A stretch of 64,000 nucleotides of DNA from Reichenbachiella carrageenanivorans (GTDB lineage: Bacteria; Bacteroidota; Bacteroidia; Cytophagales; Cyclobacteriaceae): NCBI RefSeq assembly GCF_025639805.1, contig NZ_CP106735.1, forward strand, positions 620,001 through 684,000. The letters run 5' to 3'. Numbering within the stretch: position 1 is the stretch's first letter; each line of letters begins with the position of its first letter. Positions 20,363 to 29,474 of the stretch are shown one piece after another. The position numbers and the translations under genes are program-made. Under the pieces are notes generated by a model. The model worked only from the letters and a program-made list of their open reading frames with translations. It did no database searches and was not told the origin of the DNA.

Positions 20363-21096
20363 AAGCAGTATTGGTAGAAGACAAAGCGTACATTAGAAAA
20401 GCACTGCTACATTTATTGGAATCTTTGAAGGCTGACGTAGAGGTGATTGGAGAATGCGGCTCGGTAAAAGAAGCCGTGGTGGTGACCAATGCCTGCAAAC
20501 CAGATCTAATTTTTCTGGACATCAACCTGGTGGATGGTTCGGGTTTCGATTTTTTGGATAAGACCAGCCATCTGGATTTCAAAGTTATCTTTATCACTGC
20601 GTATGAAGAGTTCGCACTACGCGCACTGAAAGCAGGAGCTGTCGATTACCTCTTGAAGCCCGTGGATGCCGAAGAGCTGCGAGCAGCACTGGAAAAAGTC
20701 CGTAAGCTATCCACTGACGTACAGAGGAAGCAGATCACTACTGCAAAACAAATTTGGCACAAAAACGACTCCACCTTAGTACTTTCTTTAAGCAATAGCT
20801 TTCAGGTAATAGATGTAGGCGAGCTACTCTTCTGCGAATCTGATAAAGGATACACCTCCTTCTACCTGTCCAATGGCAAAAAATACATGGCTTCCAGGCC
20901 CATCAAAGAATATGAGGAGCAACTAGAAAAAGTCAATTTCACCAGACCACACCAATCTTTCATGGTGAATTTGAAATTCATCGACAAGTACGATAAGTCT
21001 GGCACTATCTATTTGAAAAATGGGAAGGAAATCCCCGTTTCCTCCAGAAAGAAAGAGGCATTTCTGGCTACTTTCCTCCGCTACAATAGCCTTTGA
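20359..21096 (+). CDS. LytTR-type response regulator
   Basis: Cytoplasmic DNA-binding response regulator of 245 residues. The receiver domain (about 1-120) has the phosphorylated D54 in FLDINLVDGSG and the conserved lysine in LLKPVD. A LytTR DNA-binding domain (about 145-243; FCESDKGYTSFYL, FTRPHQSFMVNL) follows. It overlaps its kinase gene by 4 bases. The nearest likely targets are the flanking LRR surface protein genes. Confidence 0.94.
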   Translation: MKAVLVEDKAYIRKALLHLLESLKADVEVIGECGSVKEAVVVTNACKPDLIFLDINLVDGSGFDFLDKTSHLDFKVIFITAYEEFALRALKAGAVDYLLKPVDAEELRAALEKVRKLSTDVQRKQITTAKQIWHKNDSTLVLSLSNSFQVIDVGELLFCESDKGYTSFYLSNGKKYMASRPIKEYEEQLEKVNFTRPHQSFMVNLKFIDKYDKSGTIYLKNGKEIPVSSRKKEAFLATFLRYNSL

Positions 21097-21332
21097 CTTC
21101 AGGATAGCAACCCACTTCGCCCTAAAGCGAATATGTGCTTGAACCCCACTGATATTTACTGACCCTTCGCAGATATATATTGGCTATTTCCAGTGTATTC
21201 CATTTGCTGCACTTTTAACCTTCGGACGCCATATCAGGGCAGAAATCGGAGAACTCACTTCGTTTTTAATACTTGATTAATGGAGTACTATACACAGGAT
21301 TAAAAGTGAATTCAACTATCAAACACAAGACC

Positions 21333-23366
21333 ATGAATACTACTTTAAAAGGACAAAAAATAAAAAGAACACTATTTATCGCAGTTACGCTAACTATTGT
21401 AAGCCTAGGGGCATGGGCCCAAAATGTAAACATCCCAGATGCAAATTTTAAAGCTTACTTGGTAGGAAACTCAGCAATCAACACCAATTCAGATACAGAA
21501 ATTCAAGTGAGTGAAGCAGCTGTTTTTACAGGAACAATTAATTGTTCAGGTCTAAGCATAGCCGATATGACAGGAGTTGGAGCATTTTCTTCTTTAACAG
21601 AGTTGAGGTGTTCGGCAAACGATTTTACAAGCTTAGACCTAAGTGGGAATGTAAGCTTGATCACATTATTTTGCAATCAATCCCCTTCATTACTATCTAT
21701 AAACCTAAGCCAGAATGTTAATTTAGAAAGTTTGTACCTGACCGATAATACCAGTATGGGCGACATAGATGTGAGCCAGAATACAGCTTTGGTAAACTTA
21801 GATATACAAGGTAATAATGCAAACAATTTAAATGTTAGCTCAAACATTCATTTAGAAGTCCTTAATTGTCCATTCAACTTTTTAAGCACATTAGATGTAA
21901 GTCAGAACACAGCATTAACGTACCTTGGGTGTGCACAAAACCCTTCTTTAACGGCCTTAGATGTTAGTAACAATTTGAATTTGACCCACCTTTATGCCCA
22001 AGCCAATACCAACTTAAGCTCCTTAAATATGAAAAACCTGAGCACCAGCATATTGACTAATTTTAGTGCTGTATCCAACCCTAACCTTACTTGCATTGAA
22101 GTTGATGATGTGGCTGCTGCTGAAGCAAACTGGACTAACATTGATGCTACGGCAAGCTTTAGCCTTAAGTGTACTGTTGACATACCAGACGCTGCTTTTA
22201 AAGCCTACCTGGCAGGTAACTCATCCATCAACACCAATGGAGATGCTGAAATTCAAACAAGTGAAGCTACCGCTTTTACAGGGCAAATCAATTGTCAAAA
22301 TCTAAACATTGCTGATTTAGCAGGTATTGAAGCCTTTACTGCCTTGACCGGGTTGCTATGTGGCAATAACCAATTGACGGCGATAGACTTGTCTCAAAAC
22401 ACAGCGCTAACAACCTTTCAGTGTCAAAACAACAACCTAACTTCTCTGGATCTAACACAAAATACGGCTTTGACAAACTTTGTTAGCGTCAATAATAATT
22501 TAACCTCATTAGACCTTAGTCAAAATGTGGATTTAGGCCTTTTATCCATTTCTGACAATAATATTGCTTCTATTGATTTAAGTCAAAACACAAATTTGAC
22601 TATCCTGATGTGTTCAAACAATGCCTTAAGCTCATTGGACGTTAGTGCCAACACACAATTACAGAATTTTAACTGCTCAAATAATAGCTTAACAGCCTTA
22701 AATATGAGAAACATTAGTACCAGTACACTTGGGGGCTTTGATGCCACATCCAACCCGAACCTTACGTGTATTGAAGTGGATGATATTCAGGCGGCCACAG
22801 CTACCTGGACTAATATTGATGCCACAGCAAGCTTTTGTGGAGGTTTGGTTAGCACTATCGACGTACAAGGACAAGGCGGAGCTACTGCCATTACCACGAA
22901 CGAAGGCACGCTACAAATGGAAGCTACAGTATCTCCTGCCAATGCTGATGACGCCACCTATGTATGGAGTGTGACCAACGGCACAGGAGCAGCTACTATT
23001 GATGCTAATGGATTACTGATGGCCGTTTCGAACGGTACAGTCACCGTGACTGCTACGGCCAACGATGGCTCTGAAATAACTGGTGATGTGACCATCACTA
23101 TTTCAAATCAAGTGGTTTTAAGTATCAATGATCAGCAGAAGAATCGTGAATGGGTTATCTACCCTAACCCCGTAACCTCTGTACTAAACCTTGACTTTAA
23201 TACGACAATTGAAGCCATTAGTATTGTTGACTTTACAGGAAAACCAATAAAAACTATTCCTTCACCAAAAAGGGTTTTTGACGTTTCTGATTTAGCCATA
23301 GGTATTTATTTTTTCCAGATAAAAACGGATCAAGGTCTAATGAGCAAAAAATTTGTTAAACAATAG
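21333..23366 (+). CDS. Secreted LRR protein with Ig-like domain and T9SS type A tail (paralogue)
   Basis: 677 residues from the ATG at 21333, chosen because the hydrophobic signal (RTLFIAVTLTIVSLGAWAQ) then lies about 12 residues in; an ATG at 21273 would add 20 unneeded residues. Two LRR blocks (about 30-270 and 275-505) share the IPDAxFKAYL opening and NPNLTCIEV close with the gene at 15507. Only one Big_2-like Ig domain (about 510-590) is present instead of two. The Por secretion tail (about 600-677) is identical in DNA to the other copy. It follows the kinase/regulator pair by 236 bases. Confidence 0.9.
   Translation: MNTTLKGQKIKRTLFIAVTLTIVSLGAWAQNVNIPDANFKAYLVGNSAINTNSDTEIQVSEAAVFTGTINCSGLSIADMTGVGAFSSLTELRCSANDFTSLDLSGNVSLITLFCNQSPSLLSINLSQNVNLESLYLTDNTSMGDIDVSQNTALVNLDIQGNNANNLNVSSNIHLEVLNCPFNFLSTLDVSQNTALTYLGCAQNPSLTALDVSNNLNLTHLYAQANTNLSSLNMKNLSTSILTNFSAVSNPNLTCIEVDDVAAAEANWTNIDATASFSLKCTVDIPDAAFKAYLAGNSSINTNGDAEIQTSEATAFTGQINCQNLNIADLAGIEAFTALTGLLCGNNQLTAIDLSQNTALTTFQCQNNNLTSLDLTQNTALTNFVSVNNNLTSLDLSQNVDLGLLSISDNNIASIDLSQNTNLTILMCSNNALSSLDVSANTQLQNFNCSNNSLTALNMRNISTSTLGGFDATSNPNLTCIEVDDIQAATATWTNIDATASFCGGLVSTIDVQGQGGATAITTNEGTLQMEATVSPANADDATYVWSVTNGTGAATIDANGLLMAVSNGTVTVTATANDGSEITGDVTITISNQVVLSINDQQKNREWVIYPNPVTSVLNLDFNTTIEAISIVDFTGKPIKTIPSPKRVFDVSDLAIGIYFFQIKTDQGLMSKKFVKQ
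22957..23365 (+). repeat. 409-bp segment identical to 17341-17749 (copy 2)
   Basis: Second copy of the Ig-like/sorting-tail segment, offset 5616 bases. It is in direct orientation, so recombination between the copies would delete the kinase/regulator pair and fuse the two LRR genes. Confidence 0.92.
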
Positions 23367-23473
23367 AGATCGTGTTCTCCTACACATCTAACCTATAGAT
23401 CTGCTTGGAGGAATCAATAACAACTACTCACTAAATCAATAAAGACCAACCCTAATCAACTCCACAACAACAA

Positions 23474-23524
23474 ACCGCAGGAGGTCATCTACTAATATTA
23501 GAACGCCCCTCCTGCGGTCTTTAC
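23474..23524 (+). terminator. Intrinsic terminator after the second LRR gene
   Basis: Stem ACCGCAGGAGG (23474-23484) pairs perfectly with CCTCCTGCGGT (23508-23518) across a 23-base loop and is followed by CTTTACTTTA. It lies between two convergent genes and may serve the plus-strand gene mainly. Confidence 0.6.
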
Positions 23525-23602
23525 TTTAAACTGTGTCATGGTGCTTCTACAGCCTCTCTCCAGCACTACGGATGGGGCGTATGAATCCTTACTAGCAAAC
23601 AA

Positions 23603-24274
23603 CTATATCCCTCCCTCATCCATCTTGATTTTCATCAAAACAGAGAAAGCATCATTGATATTGCTCTGCTCTACCACGATAGAAAATTCATTGGAAGTTG
23701 AGATCACTTCTATGACGGTGATGCCATACCAGGCGATCATTTTGAAAATGTAATAATATAGACCGTAGGCTCTCACATTCGATGCCTTGAGCATGACGGT
23801 CGCTGAGCTCAGTTGGCTATTGCCTGTTACATAGGTCTCCTTTTCAAAGATTCTTTTGACACGGTCTACGATATTTTCACTTACAATCAAGGTACGCTCA
23901 TACATCCCTTGGGTAAACGAACAATAGGTATCAGGTAGACTTTGCACCTCATGTAGCAAGCGCGTTTGATTCTCTGTCAATGTAGGTGAATTGGCATAAG
24001 TAAAAGTGGACAACCCAGATCGAACGAAAATATCACCAATATGCTCGCGGAAATTTTTAGGGTTCAGATTCAAGGCATTCACACCCATGGTCGATCGCCG
24101 CTTCAGTGCCATGAGTATAGAGGCCTCCGTCGCATCCTTCATCAACTCTTTAGACACATATGGCTGCAAGAGCCGAGCTAGCGAAGAGTAGTTGATCAAA
24201 TTGGCGGTCATGGCCTCTTCGATAAATGGCATTTTTCGTATTCCTTCTTCTACGATATCTGATATCTTCTTCAT
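23603..24274 (-). CDS. Conserved ACT-domain protein of unknown function
   Basis: 223 residues without signal or membrane segments. The N-terminal half (about 1-75) is helical, with EEGIRKMPFIEEAMTANLINYSSLARLL. The C-terminal half (about 155-220; VRAYGLYYYIFKMIAWYGITVIEVIST) looks like an ACT domain of the aspartate kinase type, which binds amino acids. It is divergent from lysA with an 80-base to 110-base gap, so a role in sensing lysine-pathway amino acids is plausible but unproven. Homologues are often loosely labelled aspartate kinase although no kinase domain is present. Confidence 0.6.
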   Translation of the reverse strand: MKKISDIVEEGIRKMPFIEEAMTANLINYSSLARLLQPYVSKELMKDATEASILMALKRRSTMGVNALNLNPKNFREHIGDIFVRSGLSTFTYANSPTLTENQTRLLHEVQSLPDTYCSFTQGMYERTLIVSENIVDRVKRIFEKETYVTGNSQLSSATVMLKASNVRAYGLYYYIFKMIAWYGITVIEVISTSNEFSIVVEQSNINDAFSVLMKIKMDEGGI

Positions 24275-24349
24275 GTCGTTAAATATTTAACAAAGTGCAA
24301 ATATTATGAATAATTCTAACACTTATTTCACATACCTGCATTTAAAAAA

Positions 24350-24357
24350 TACTTTTG
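24350..24357 (+). promoter_or_regulatory. Candidate -7 element of lysA
   Basis: TACTTTTG is an exact TAnnTTTG match 28 bases before the preferred lysA ATG. No TTG was found at the expected distance upstream, so the match is only partial. Confidence 0.35.
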
Positions 24358-24384
24358 GAGTTATCATTTAAAATTGAACCCAAG

Positions 24385-25563
24385 ATGTCGGTTAAAACAC
24401 CCTTTTATTACTACGATTTGACACTGCTGGAAAACACCCTAGAGGCGATGTCCAGTGCGATCAACAATCCCAATTTTAAAGTACACTACGCGATCAAAGC
24501 CAATGCAGAAGATCGCATTCTGCAAACCATAAAGAACCATGGGCTAGGTGCAGACTGTGTAAGCGGTAATGAAATAAAGAAAGCTATAGCGCTGGGTTTT
24601 AACCCTGAAAATATTGTTTTTGCTGGAATCGGAAAATCTGACGAAGAATTAGACATTGCGATCTCGAACGGCATACACAGTATCAACTGCGAATCTATCG
24701 AAGAGCTCGTAGTCATCAATGAAATAGCAGAAAAGCATGATGCCATCGCAAATATTGCTTTCAGGATCAACCCTAATGTGGATGCGCAAACACATCACAA
24801 AATCACAACGGGACTAAATGAAAATAAATTTGGAATTCCGATCACAGAACTAGATGCGGCTGTCGACGAAATATTGAAGCACAAGCACCTTGCTTTGAAA
24901 GGCGTTCATTTTCATATTGGTTCTCAGATTTTGAATCTCAATCCATTCGCCAATCTATGCCAGCAGGCTAATAACGTCATAGCAAACCTGAAAGCTAGAG
25001 GCATTGCATTGGAGCATATCAACGTAGGTGGTGGACTAGGGATCAATTACAACAATCCTGATTCTCAATTGATTCCGAACTTCGAAGAGTACTTCAAGGT
25101 ATTTGAAAAATTCCTAAATCTAGACGAAGGACAGACCGTGCACTTCGAGCTGGGCCGTTCTATTGTAGGCCAATGTGGATCGCTGATTTCGAAAGTACTC
25201 TATGTGAAAAAAGGTGCTAATTCTAAATTTGCGATCATCGATGCTGGCATGACGGATTTGATTCGCCCTGCATTGTACAACGCATATCACAAAGTAGAAA
25301 ACCTATCACAAACTGGTGACGAACTAGAACCCTATCACGTAGTGGGGCCGATATGCGAAAGCTCAGATACCTTTGGCAAAACGGAATTGCCTACCACTAC
25401 ACGTGGCGATTATATGATGATTCGATCGGCAGGTGCGTACGGGCAGGTATTGAGCTCAAACTACAACTTGCGTGAAAGAGCGGCGACTATCTATTCGGAT
25501 GAGCAATCGCTTGCCTCATGTATCGGAAGCGAAAAAAAAGCACAAACGCTAGAAGTGGTATAA
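24385..25563 (+). CDS. lysA: Diaminopimelate decarboxylase
   Basis: PLP enzyme that makes L-lysine from meso-diaminopimelate in the cytoplasm. 392 residues from the ATG at 24385. Visible: the PLP lysine in HYAIKANA (about 42-49), the HFHIGSQI segment, the glycine loop GGGLGINY, the ELGRSIVG segment, and the active-site cysteine in GPICESSDTFG. A TTG at 24355 could extend the frame by ten residues, but TACTTTTG at 24350-24357 fits the Bacteroidota -7 element and would place the transcript start after that TTG, which favours the ATG. Confidence 0.9.
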   Translation: MSVKTPFYYYDLTLLENTLEAMSSAINNPNFKVHYAIKANAEDRILQTIKNHGLGADCVSGNEIKKAIALGFNPENIVFAGIGKSDEELDIAISNGIHSINCESIEELVVINEIAEKHDAIANIAFRINPNVDAQTHHKITTGLNENKFGIPITELDAAVDEILKHKHLALKGVHFHIGSQILNLNPFANLCQQANNVIANLKARGIALEHINVGGGLGINYNNPDSQLIPNFEEYFKVFEKFLNLDEGQTVHFELGRSIVGQCGSLISKVLYVKKGANSKFAIIDAGMTDLIRPALYNAYHKVENLSQTGDELEPYHVVGPICESSDTFGKTELPTTTRGDYMMIRSAGAYGQVLSSNYNLRERAATIYSDEQSLASCIGSEKKAQTLEVV

Positions 25564-25841
25564 ACTTACGTTTGACGTAAATACAGAAAACATTCAAGAG
25601 GCTACTTTTAAGGTGACTTCTTTAATACAAAGGTTTAAAAAAGCAAGCGCATGCGTTTGCTTTTTTTGTTTCTAATCCTCCTCTTCCCATTTTCTCTCCA
25701 GTCTCCAGTCTTCCACAATTCATCGATAGCGTCTGCTCAGAGTCATTAAAAAAACGTACATTTAAGACCCACATCAAATATATAGGGACTGTCCGACTTC
25801 CATGGTCGTATAAGGATTTTAAACGAAAAGTTAATTGACAC

Positions 25842-27347
25842 GTGAAAAAAGACTTTACAAAGCGCATATCGGGAGCTAGTTTATTCCTCATTATACTACT
25901 CGTTGTCATTGGTATCTTCAGCATGATGCGTGTGTACAATAGCCACAACTCCATCGATGAAGTAGCCCGAATAGATGTTCCGCTCATCGAAATTTTGACC
26001 AACATTGAAACGCACCAACTCCAACAATCCATCAACTTCGAAAGAGCCATTCGCCATGCAGAAGAAATCGGCAAATACGATCAGGCTCAAGCACAATATA
26101 CATTGGCAGACAGCCTATTCAGAACACAAGCAACTCTAGTCGATAACGAATTGATATTGGCCGAAGAGCATGTGAAAAAAGGTATCTCAGAAGCCATATC
26201 TGACAACCAGCGTATTATCATGAAAGACCTGCTGAATGCACTCAAAAAAATGGAGCGTGAGCATCTAAGCTACGAACGTGATGCGATTGCCGTATTAGAA
26301 TTGTTCACAGATGGGCAAACGGCCGAGGCCATGGATCGCGTGGTGGATGTAGAAGCCAAAGAAGAAAAGCTAAACGGCGAAATAGAACATTTGCTAATCG
26401 AATTAGAAAAATATACGGAGGAGTCCGTAAACGCTATAGAAGTAGACGAACGCACCACCTTAAGACTCGTCGTTCTATTTACCTGTTTTTTCGTGATGAT
26501 ATCCATCGTCATCTCCTTTGTCGCAAGCAATTCCTCCACCATCCCCATCGACCAACTAACAGAAGGTGTCAAACGATTGAGCAAAGGGGAAAAAGCCATC
26601 AAAATAAGTACACCTCCTTCTGGCCTCACCTCAGAGCTCACGACCACCTTCAACGAGATGGTAATCAAACTCCAAGATGCACAAGAGGAAATAGAACGGC
26701 ACATGCATTTTTCGTACAGCACAGCTCATGACCTCAAAGCACCTATTACCAATTTGATAGAACTACTGGATCTGCTCTACAAAGATGCAGATGACCATGA
26801 CAAAATCTTACAGCAAGCGAAGACCTCTGCCAAACAAGTCCAATCCATTGTGCTGGCACTAAACGAGGTGCATGTACTCAGAGAGGCCCTAGATACAAAA
26901 CCAGAGGTATTGTATTTCGACCAAATAGTATCCGAAGTAGAAAAAGGAATAAGTAGTAAAATAGAAACATCTAAGGTCATCGTGACCAAGTGGTTTGCCA
27001 AATGTCCCACTATAAAATATCCCTCTGCTCAGCTAAAAAGCATCTTTCAAAATCTAATCATCAATGCCATCAAATACAGCAGCCCCAACAGGCTCCTCGA
27101 GATAGAAATAGAATCTTATCGAGACAATGACCATACGGTATTAGAAATCCGTGACAACGGCATCGGATTCGACTCTAATGTGAGCGGCATGGAGATCATG
27201 GAGCCTTTCAAACAACTGGATCCTAAAAAAGAAGGAAGTGGGCTGGGATTGTATTTGATCAAGACCATCATAGATCACCACCATGGTCACATCGAAGTGA
27301 AAAGTAAACCTGGGAAAGGCTCGATTTTCACTATTTACTTAAACTAA
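25842..27347 (+). CDS. HAMP-containing sensor histidine kinase
   Basis: Membrane sensor kinase of 501 residues with a GTG start at 25842. Two transmembrane helices (about 10-30 and 206-226) enclose a helical periplasmic sensor similar to the four-helix bundle of chemoreceptors. A HAMP region (about 227-282), a HisKA dimerisation domain with TAHDLKAPITNLIELLDLL (H near 297), and an ATPase domain with RDNGIGFD and GSGLGLYLIK follow. No response regulator is in the same direction; the next gene is convergent with no gap between the two stop codons. Confidence 0.9.
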   Translation: MKKDFTKRISGASLFLIILLVVIGIFSMMRVYNSHNSIDEVARIDVPLIEILTNIETHQLQQSINFERAIRHAEEIGKYDQAQAQYTLADSLFRTQATLVDNELILAEEHVKKGISEAISDNQRIIMKDLLNALKKMEREHLSYERDAIAVLELFTDGQTAEAMDRVVDVEAKEEKLNGEIEHLLIELEKYTEESVNAIEVDERTTLRLVVLFTCFFVMISIVISFVASNSSTIPIDQLTEGVKRLSKGEKAIKISTPPSGLTSELTTTFNEMVIKLQDAQEEIERHMHFSYSTAHDLKAPITNLIELLDLLYKDADDHDKILQQAKTSAKQVQSIVLALNEVHVLREALDTKPEVLYFDQIVSEVEKGISSKIETSKVIVTKWFAKCPTIKYPSAQLKSIFQNLIINAIKYSSPNRLLEIEIESYRDNDHTVLEIRDNGIGFDSNVSGMEIMEPFKQLDPKKEGSGLGLYLIKTIIDHHHGHIEVKSKPGKGSIFTIYLN

Positions 27348-28109
27348 TCACGACTGACTACTCGTCATTCGGTTTTCTAATTCTACTTTGTGACTTCTTG
27401 CCACTTGGAGTGTTATATCATTTTCCAATTCCACCATACTTTCATGTCGATTGTACTTTTTCACAAAACGTAAATTGAGCAAATGTGAGCGGTGTATCCG
27501 CACAAAATCACTAGAACCAACCAGCATATCATCAAAATATTTGAGCTTTTTACTTACTAACTGCTTAGATCCATCTGCCATATAAATATACGAATAGGCT
27601 CCGTCTGCATCAATATAGACGACCTCCTCGACTGGCAAAAAAATCAAGCCATCAGATACTGGTACGGCAATTTTACTCACCCGATTGGCCTCCATGTTTC
27701 CTTTCAGCACTTCGAGCTTTGCTTGCATCGGCTGAGTTTCCGCGTTTTTCAATTTTCCCACAGCCTTTTCCAACTGGCCAATTTGTACGGGTTTCAATAG
27801 ATAATCCACCGCAGATACCTCAAATGCACGAACAGCATATTGACTATATGCCGTCACAAAGATGATTTGAAAATCTACTTCTCGAAAAAAATCCAACAAT
27901 TCGAAGCCCGAATAGTCTGGCATCTCAATGTCTAAAAACACCACATCAGGCCGATATTTGTTAATTTGCAAAACACCATCGGGAACTTGCCCACTCTCCG
28001 CCACAATCTCCACTTCGGGACAATACTCCGCTATCATGACGCTAAGCAGACGTCTCGCTCTGGCTTCGTCGTCTATTATGACTCCTTTGATTTTTTTAAT
28101 CTCTGTCAC
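27348..28109 (-). CDS. LytTR-type response regulator
   Basis: 253 residues from the GTG at 28107-28109 (MTEIKKIKGVIIDDE). An ATG 51 bases upstream would add 17 residues with no receiver homology. The receiver has D60 in FLDIEMPDYSG and the lysine in LLKPVQ; the LytTR domain spans about 150-248 (YIDADGAYSYIYM, FVRIHRSHLLNL). It lies downstream of a LamG lipoprotein and of a TPR kinase (29475-31469), all on the minus strand; that kinase is the likely partner. Its stop codon directly abuts that of the convergent HAMP kinase. Confidence 0.9.
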   Translation of the reverse strand: MTEIKKIKGVIIDDEARARRLLSVMIAEYCPEVEIVAESGQVPDGVLQINKYRPDVVFLDIEMPDYSGFELLDFFREVDFQIIFVTAYSQYAVRAFEVSAVDYLLKPVQIGQLEKAVGKLKNAETQPMQAKLEVLKGNMEANRVSKIAVPVSDGLIFLPVEEVVYIDADGAYSYIYMADGSKQLVSKKLKYFDDMLVGSSDFVRIHRSHLLNLRFVKKYNRHESMVELENDITLQVARSHKVELENRMTSSQS

Positions 28110-28219
28110 CCCCTTTGTTTGATTTTGATAATCGAAATATAAATAAACAGGTGGCCTCAAAAAAACTACACCAGTATTTTGAGACCACCCTCACCTTATT
28201 CTCATGAACTTTATATTTT

Positions 28220-29362
28220 TCACATCTCGCTCAGTGCTTTGACTTCTACTGCGCTTAGCGCCTGATCAAAATAGGCTACATCATCGATACTACCTCCAAA
28301 TGGACTCCAAAAATCAGGACGGCTAGACACACGAGAAGCACCTTTTACAATTTCTACACCTCCTTCTCCCTCATCTTCTTGGGGTACTCCTTGAGCCCCT
28401 ATTGAAATGAGGCCATTCTCTGGTGTAAGTTCCACTTTAGAATGGGTGCCAACCGATACCCCATTTTCATATACGGTGAGTAGACCCATACCTGCTGTTT
28501 CATTGGCAGTATGGTCGTAGGTAATGGCTACATGCACCCATTTGTCCGATGGGATTGGCTGAGTGGTGCTGCCTTTCCCATTGGAGCTGTTGTTATTCAT
28601 GAAAGCATACAAAGCGCCATTCTCATGCCCAGCGTCTCCGACTCTATTGAGACGTAGCGCATAGTTGATTTCCTGATTTGCGTTGGTTTTCGCTATTAGG
28701 TAGCGATAGGTATCAGTCGCCTCTCCATTGTCTTTGAACCAAAGCGACACAGAAAAGGACGCACTATTTGCCAATGTAGGCAACGTAATGGCATTTTCAT
28801 CCAACTGGTTAAATACCGCTGCTCCATCCGTGTTGTTCTTTCTGTCTTTGCCAAAGGCAGCTCCGTAATTCGTGCCGTGGTTGCCATTGCCCGAGGCATC
28901 TTTCACATCGCCATCCAATGGCAGATAAGCGACCAAACCATTGTCATCCTCCAGAACCTCATCGATCAAATTGACGGTGACTTCGGCCATATCAGTAACC
29001 TCCCCACTCGATACAGCTACCTGCACCGTAATGATCGGATTTTTCTCATAATCAAAAAGAGTAGGGTCTAACACATGGATTTTGCCATCGCTAGCCAAAG
29101 ACACTGCACCAGCTACTGTCTCATTGTCTATGGCATAACTCACCGTACTGCCATTGTCCGTCGTAGTAGTCACCGTACCGAGTAGCAAAGCGGCCTCAGG
29201 ATTCTCTTCAATATCTACAGTAAACCCAGTGGTAGATACCTCTACAGAAGGCTCCTCATTAGAGTCATCATTAGGGTCAAATGCCTCGTCTCCTTCGTCA
29301 CAGCTCATCAGAACTATGGCCGCACACAAAATGTAAATTGATTTAAAAGTCATTGTTTTCAT
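28220..29362 (-). CDS. Lipoprotein with cadherin-like and LamG domains
   Basis: Predicted surface lipoprotein of 380 residues from MKTMTFKSIYILC; an ATG 27 bases upstream is less likely because it would bury the signal. The signal ends in a VLMSC lipobox. Residues about 45-140 are a cadherin-like module (IEENPEAALLLGTV...FDYEKNPIITVQV...AEVTVNLID) shared with the three lipoproteins at 54928-59274. Residues about 150-380 are a LamG/concanavalin-like domain (LVAYLPLDGDVKDASGNGNHG, FSVSLWFKD), usually carbohydrate-binding. It stands between a TPR kinase and a LytTR regulator. Confidence 0.85.
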   Translation of the reverse strand: MKTMTFKSIYILCAAIVLMSCDEGDEAFDPNDDSNEEPSVEVSTTGFTVDIEENPEAALLLGTVTTTTDNGSTVSYAIDNETVAGAVSLASDGKIHVLDPTLFDYEKNPIITVQVAVSSGEVTDMAEVTVNLIDEVLEDDNGLVAYLPLDGDVKDASGNGNHGTNYGAAFGKDRKNNTDGAAVFNQLDENAITLPTLANSASFSVSLWFKDNGEATDTYRYLIAKTNANQEINYALRLNRVGDAGHENGALYAFMNNNSSNGKGSTTQPIPSDKWVHVAITYDHTANETAGMGLLTVYENGVSVGTHSKVELTPENGLISIGAQGVPQEDEGEGGVEIVKGASRVSSRPDFWSPFGGSIDDVAYFDQALSAVEVKALSEM

Positions 29363-29474
29363 GGTATAAGTTTTAAAAAAAAATTCCATGACAATGATCC
29401 TCCATCACGAGACCGATAGCTATAGCAAATTCATAAACGGTCGCATTGAGTTCATAAACGACCAAACAATCGTA

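Noticed and set aside
21101..21130. Hairpin TTCGC-CCTAAA-GCGAA as terminator after the LytTR gene
   Set aside because: Only a 5-bp stem and no T-tract.
21200..21272. GCCATATC and CGTTTTTAA words upstream of the second LRR gene resembling junction-site words
   Set aside because: No paired AAC end or complementary boundary was found, so chance similarity is more likely.
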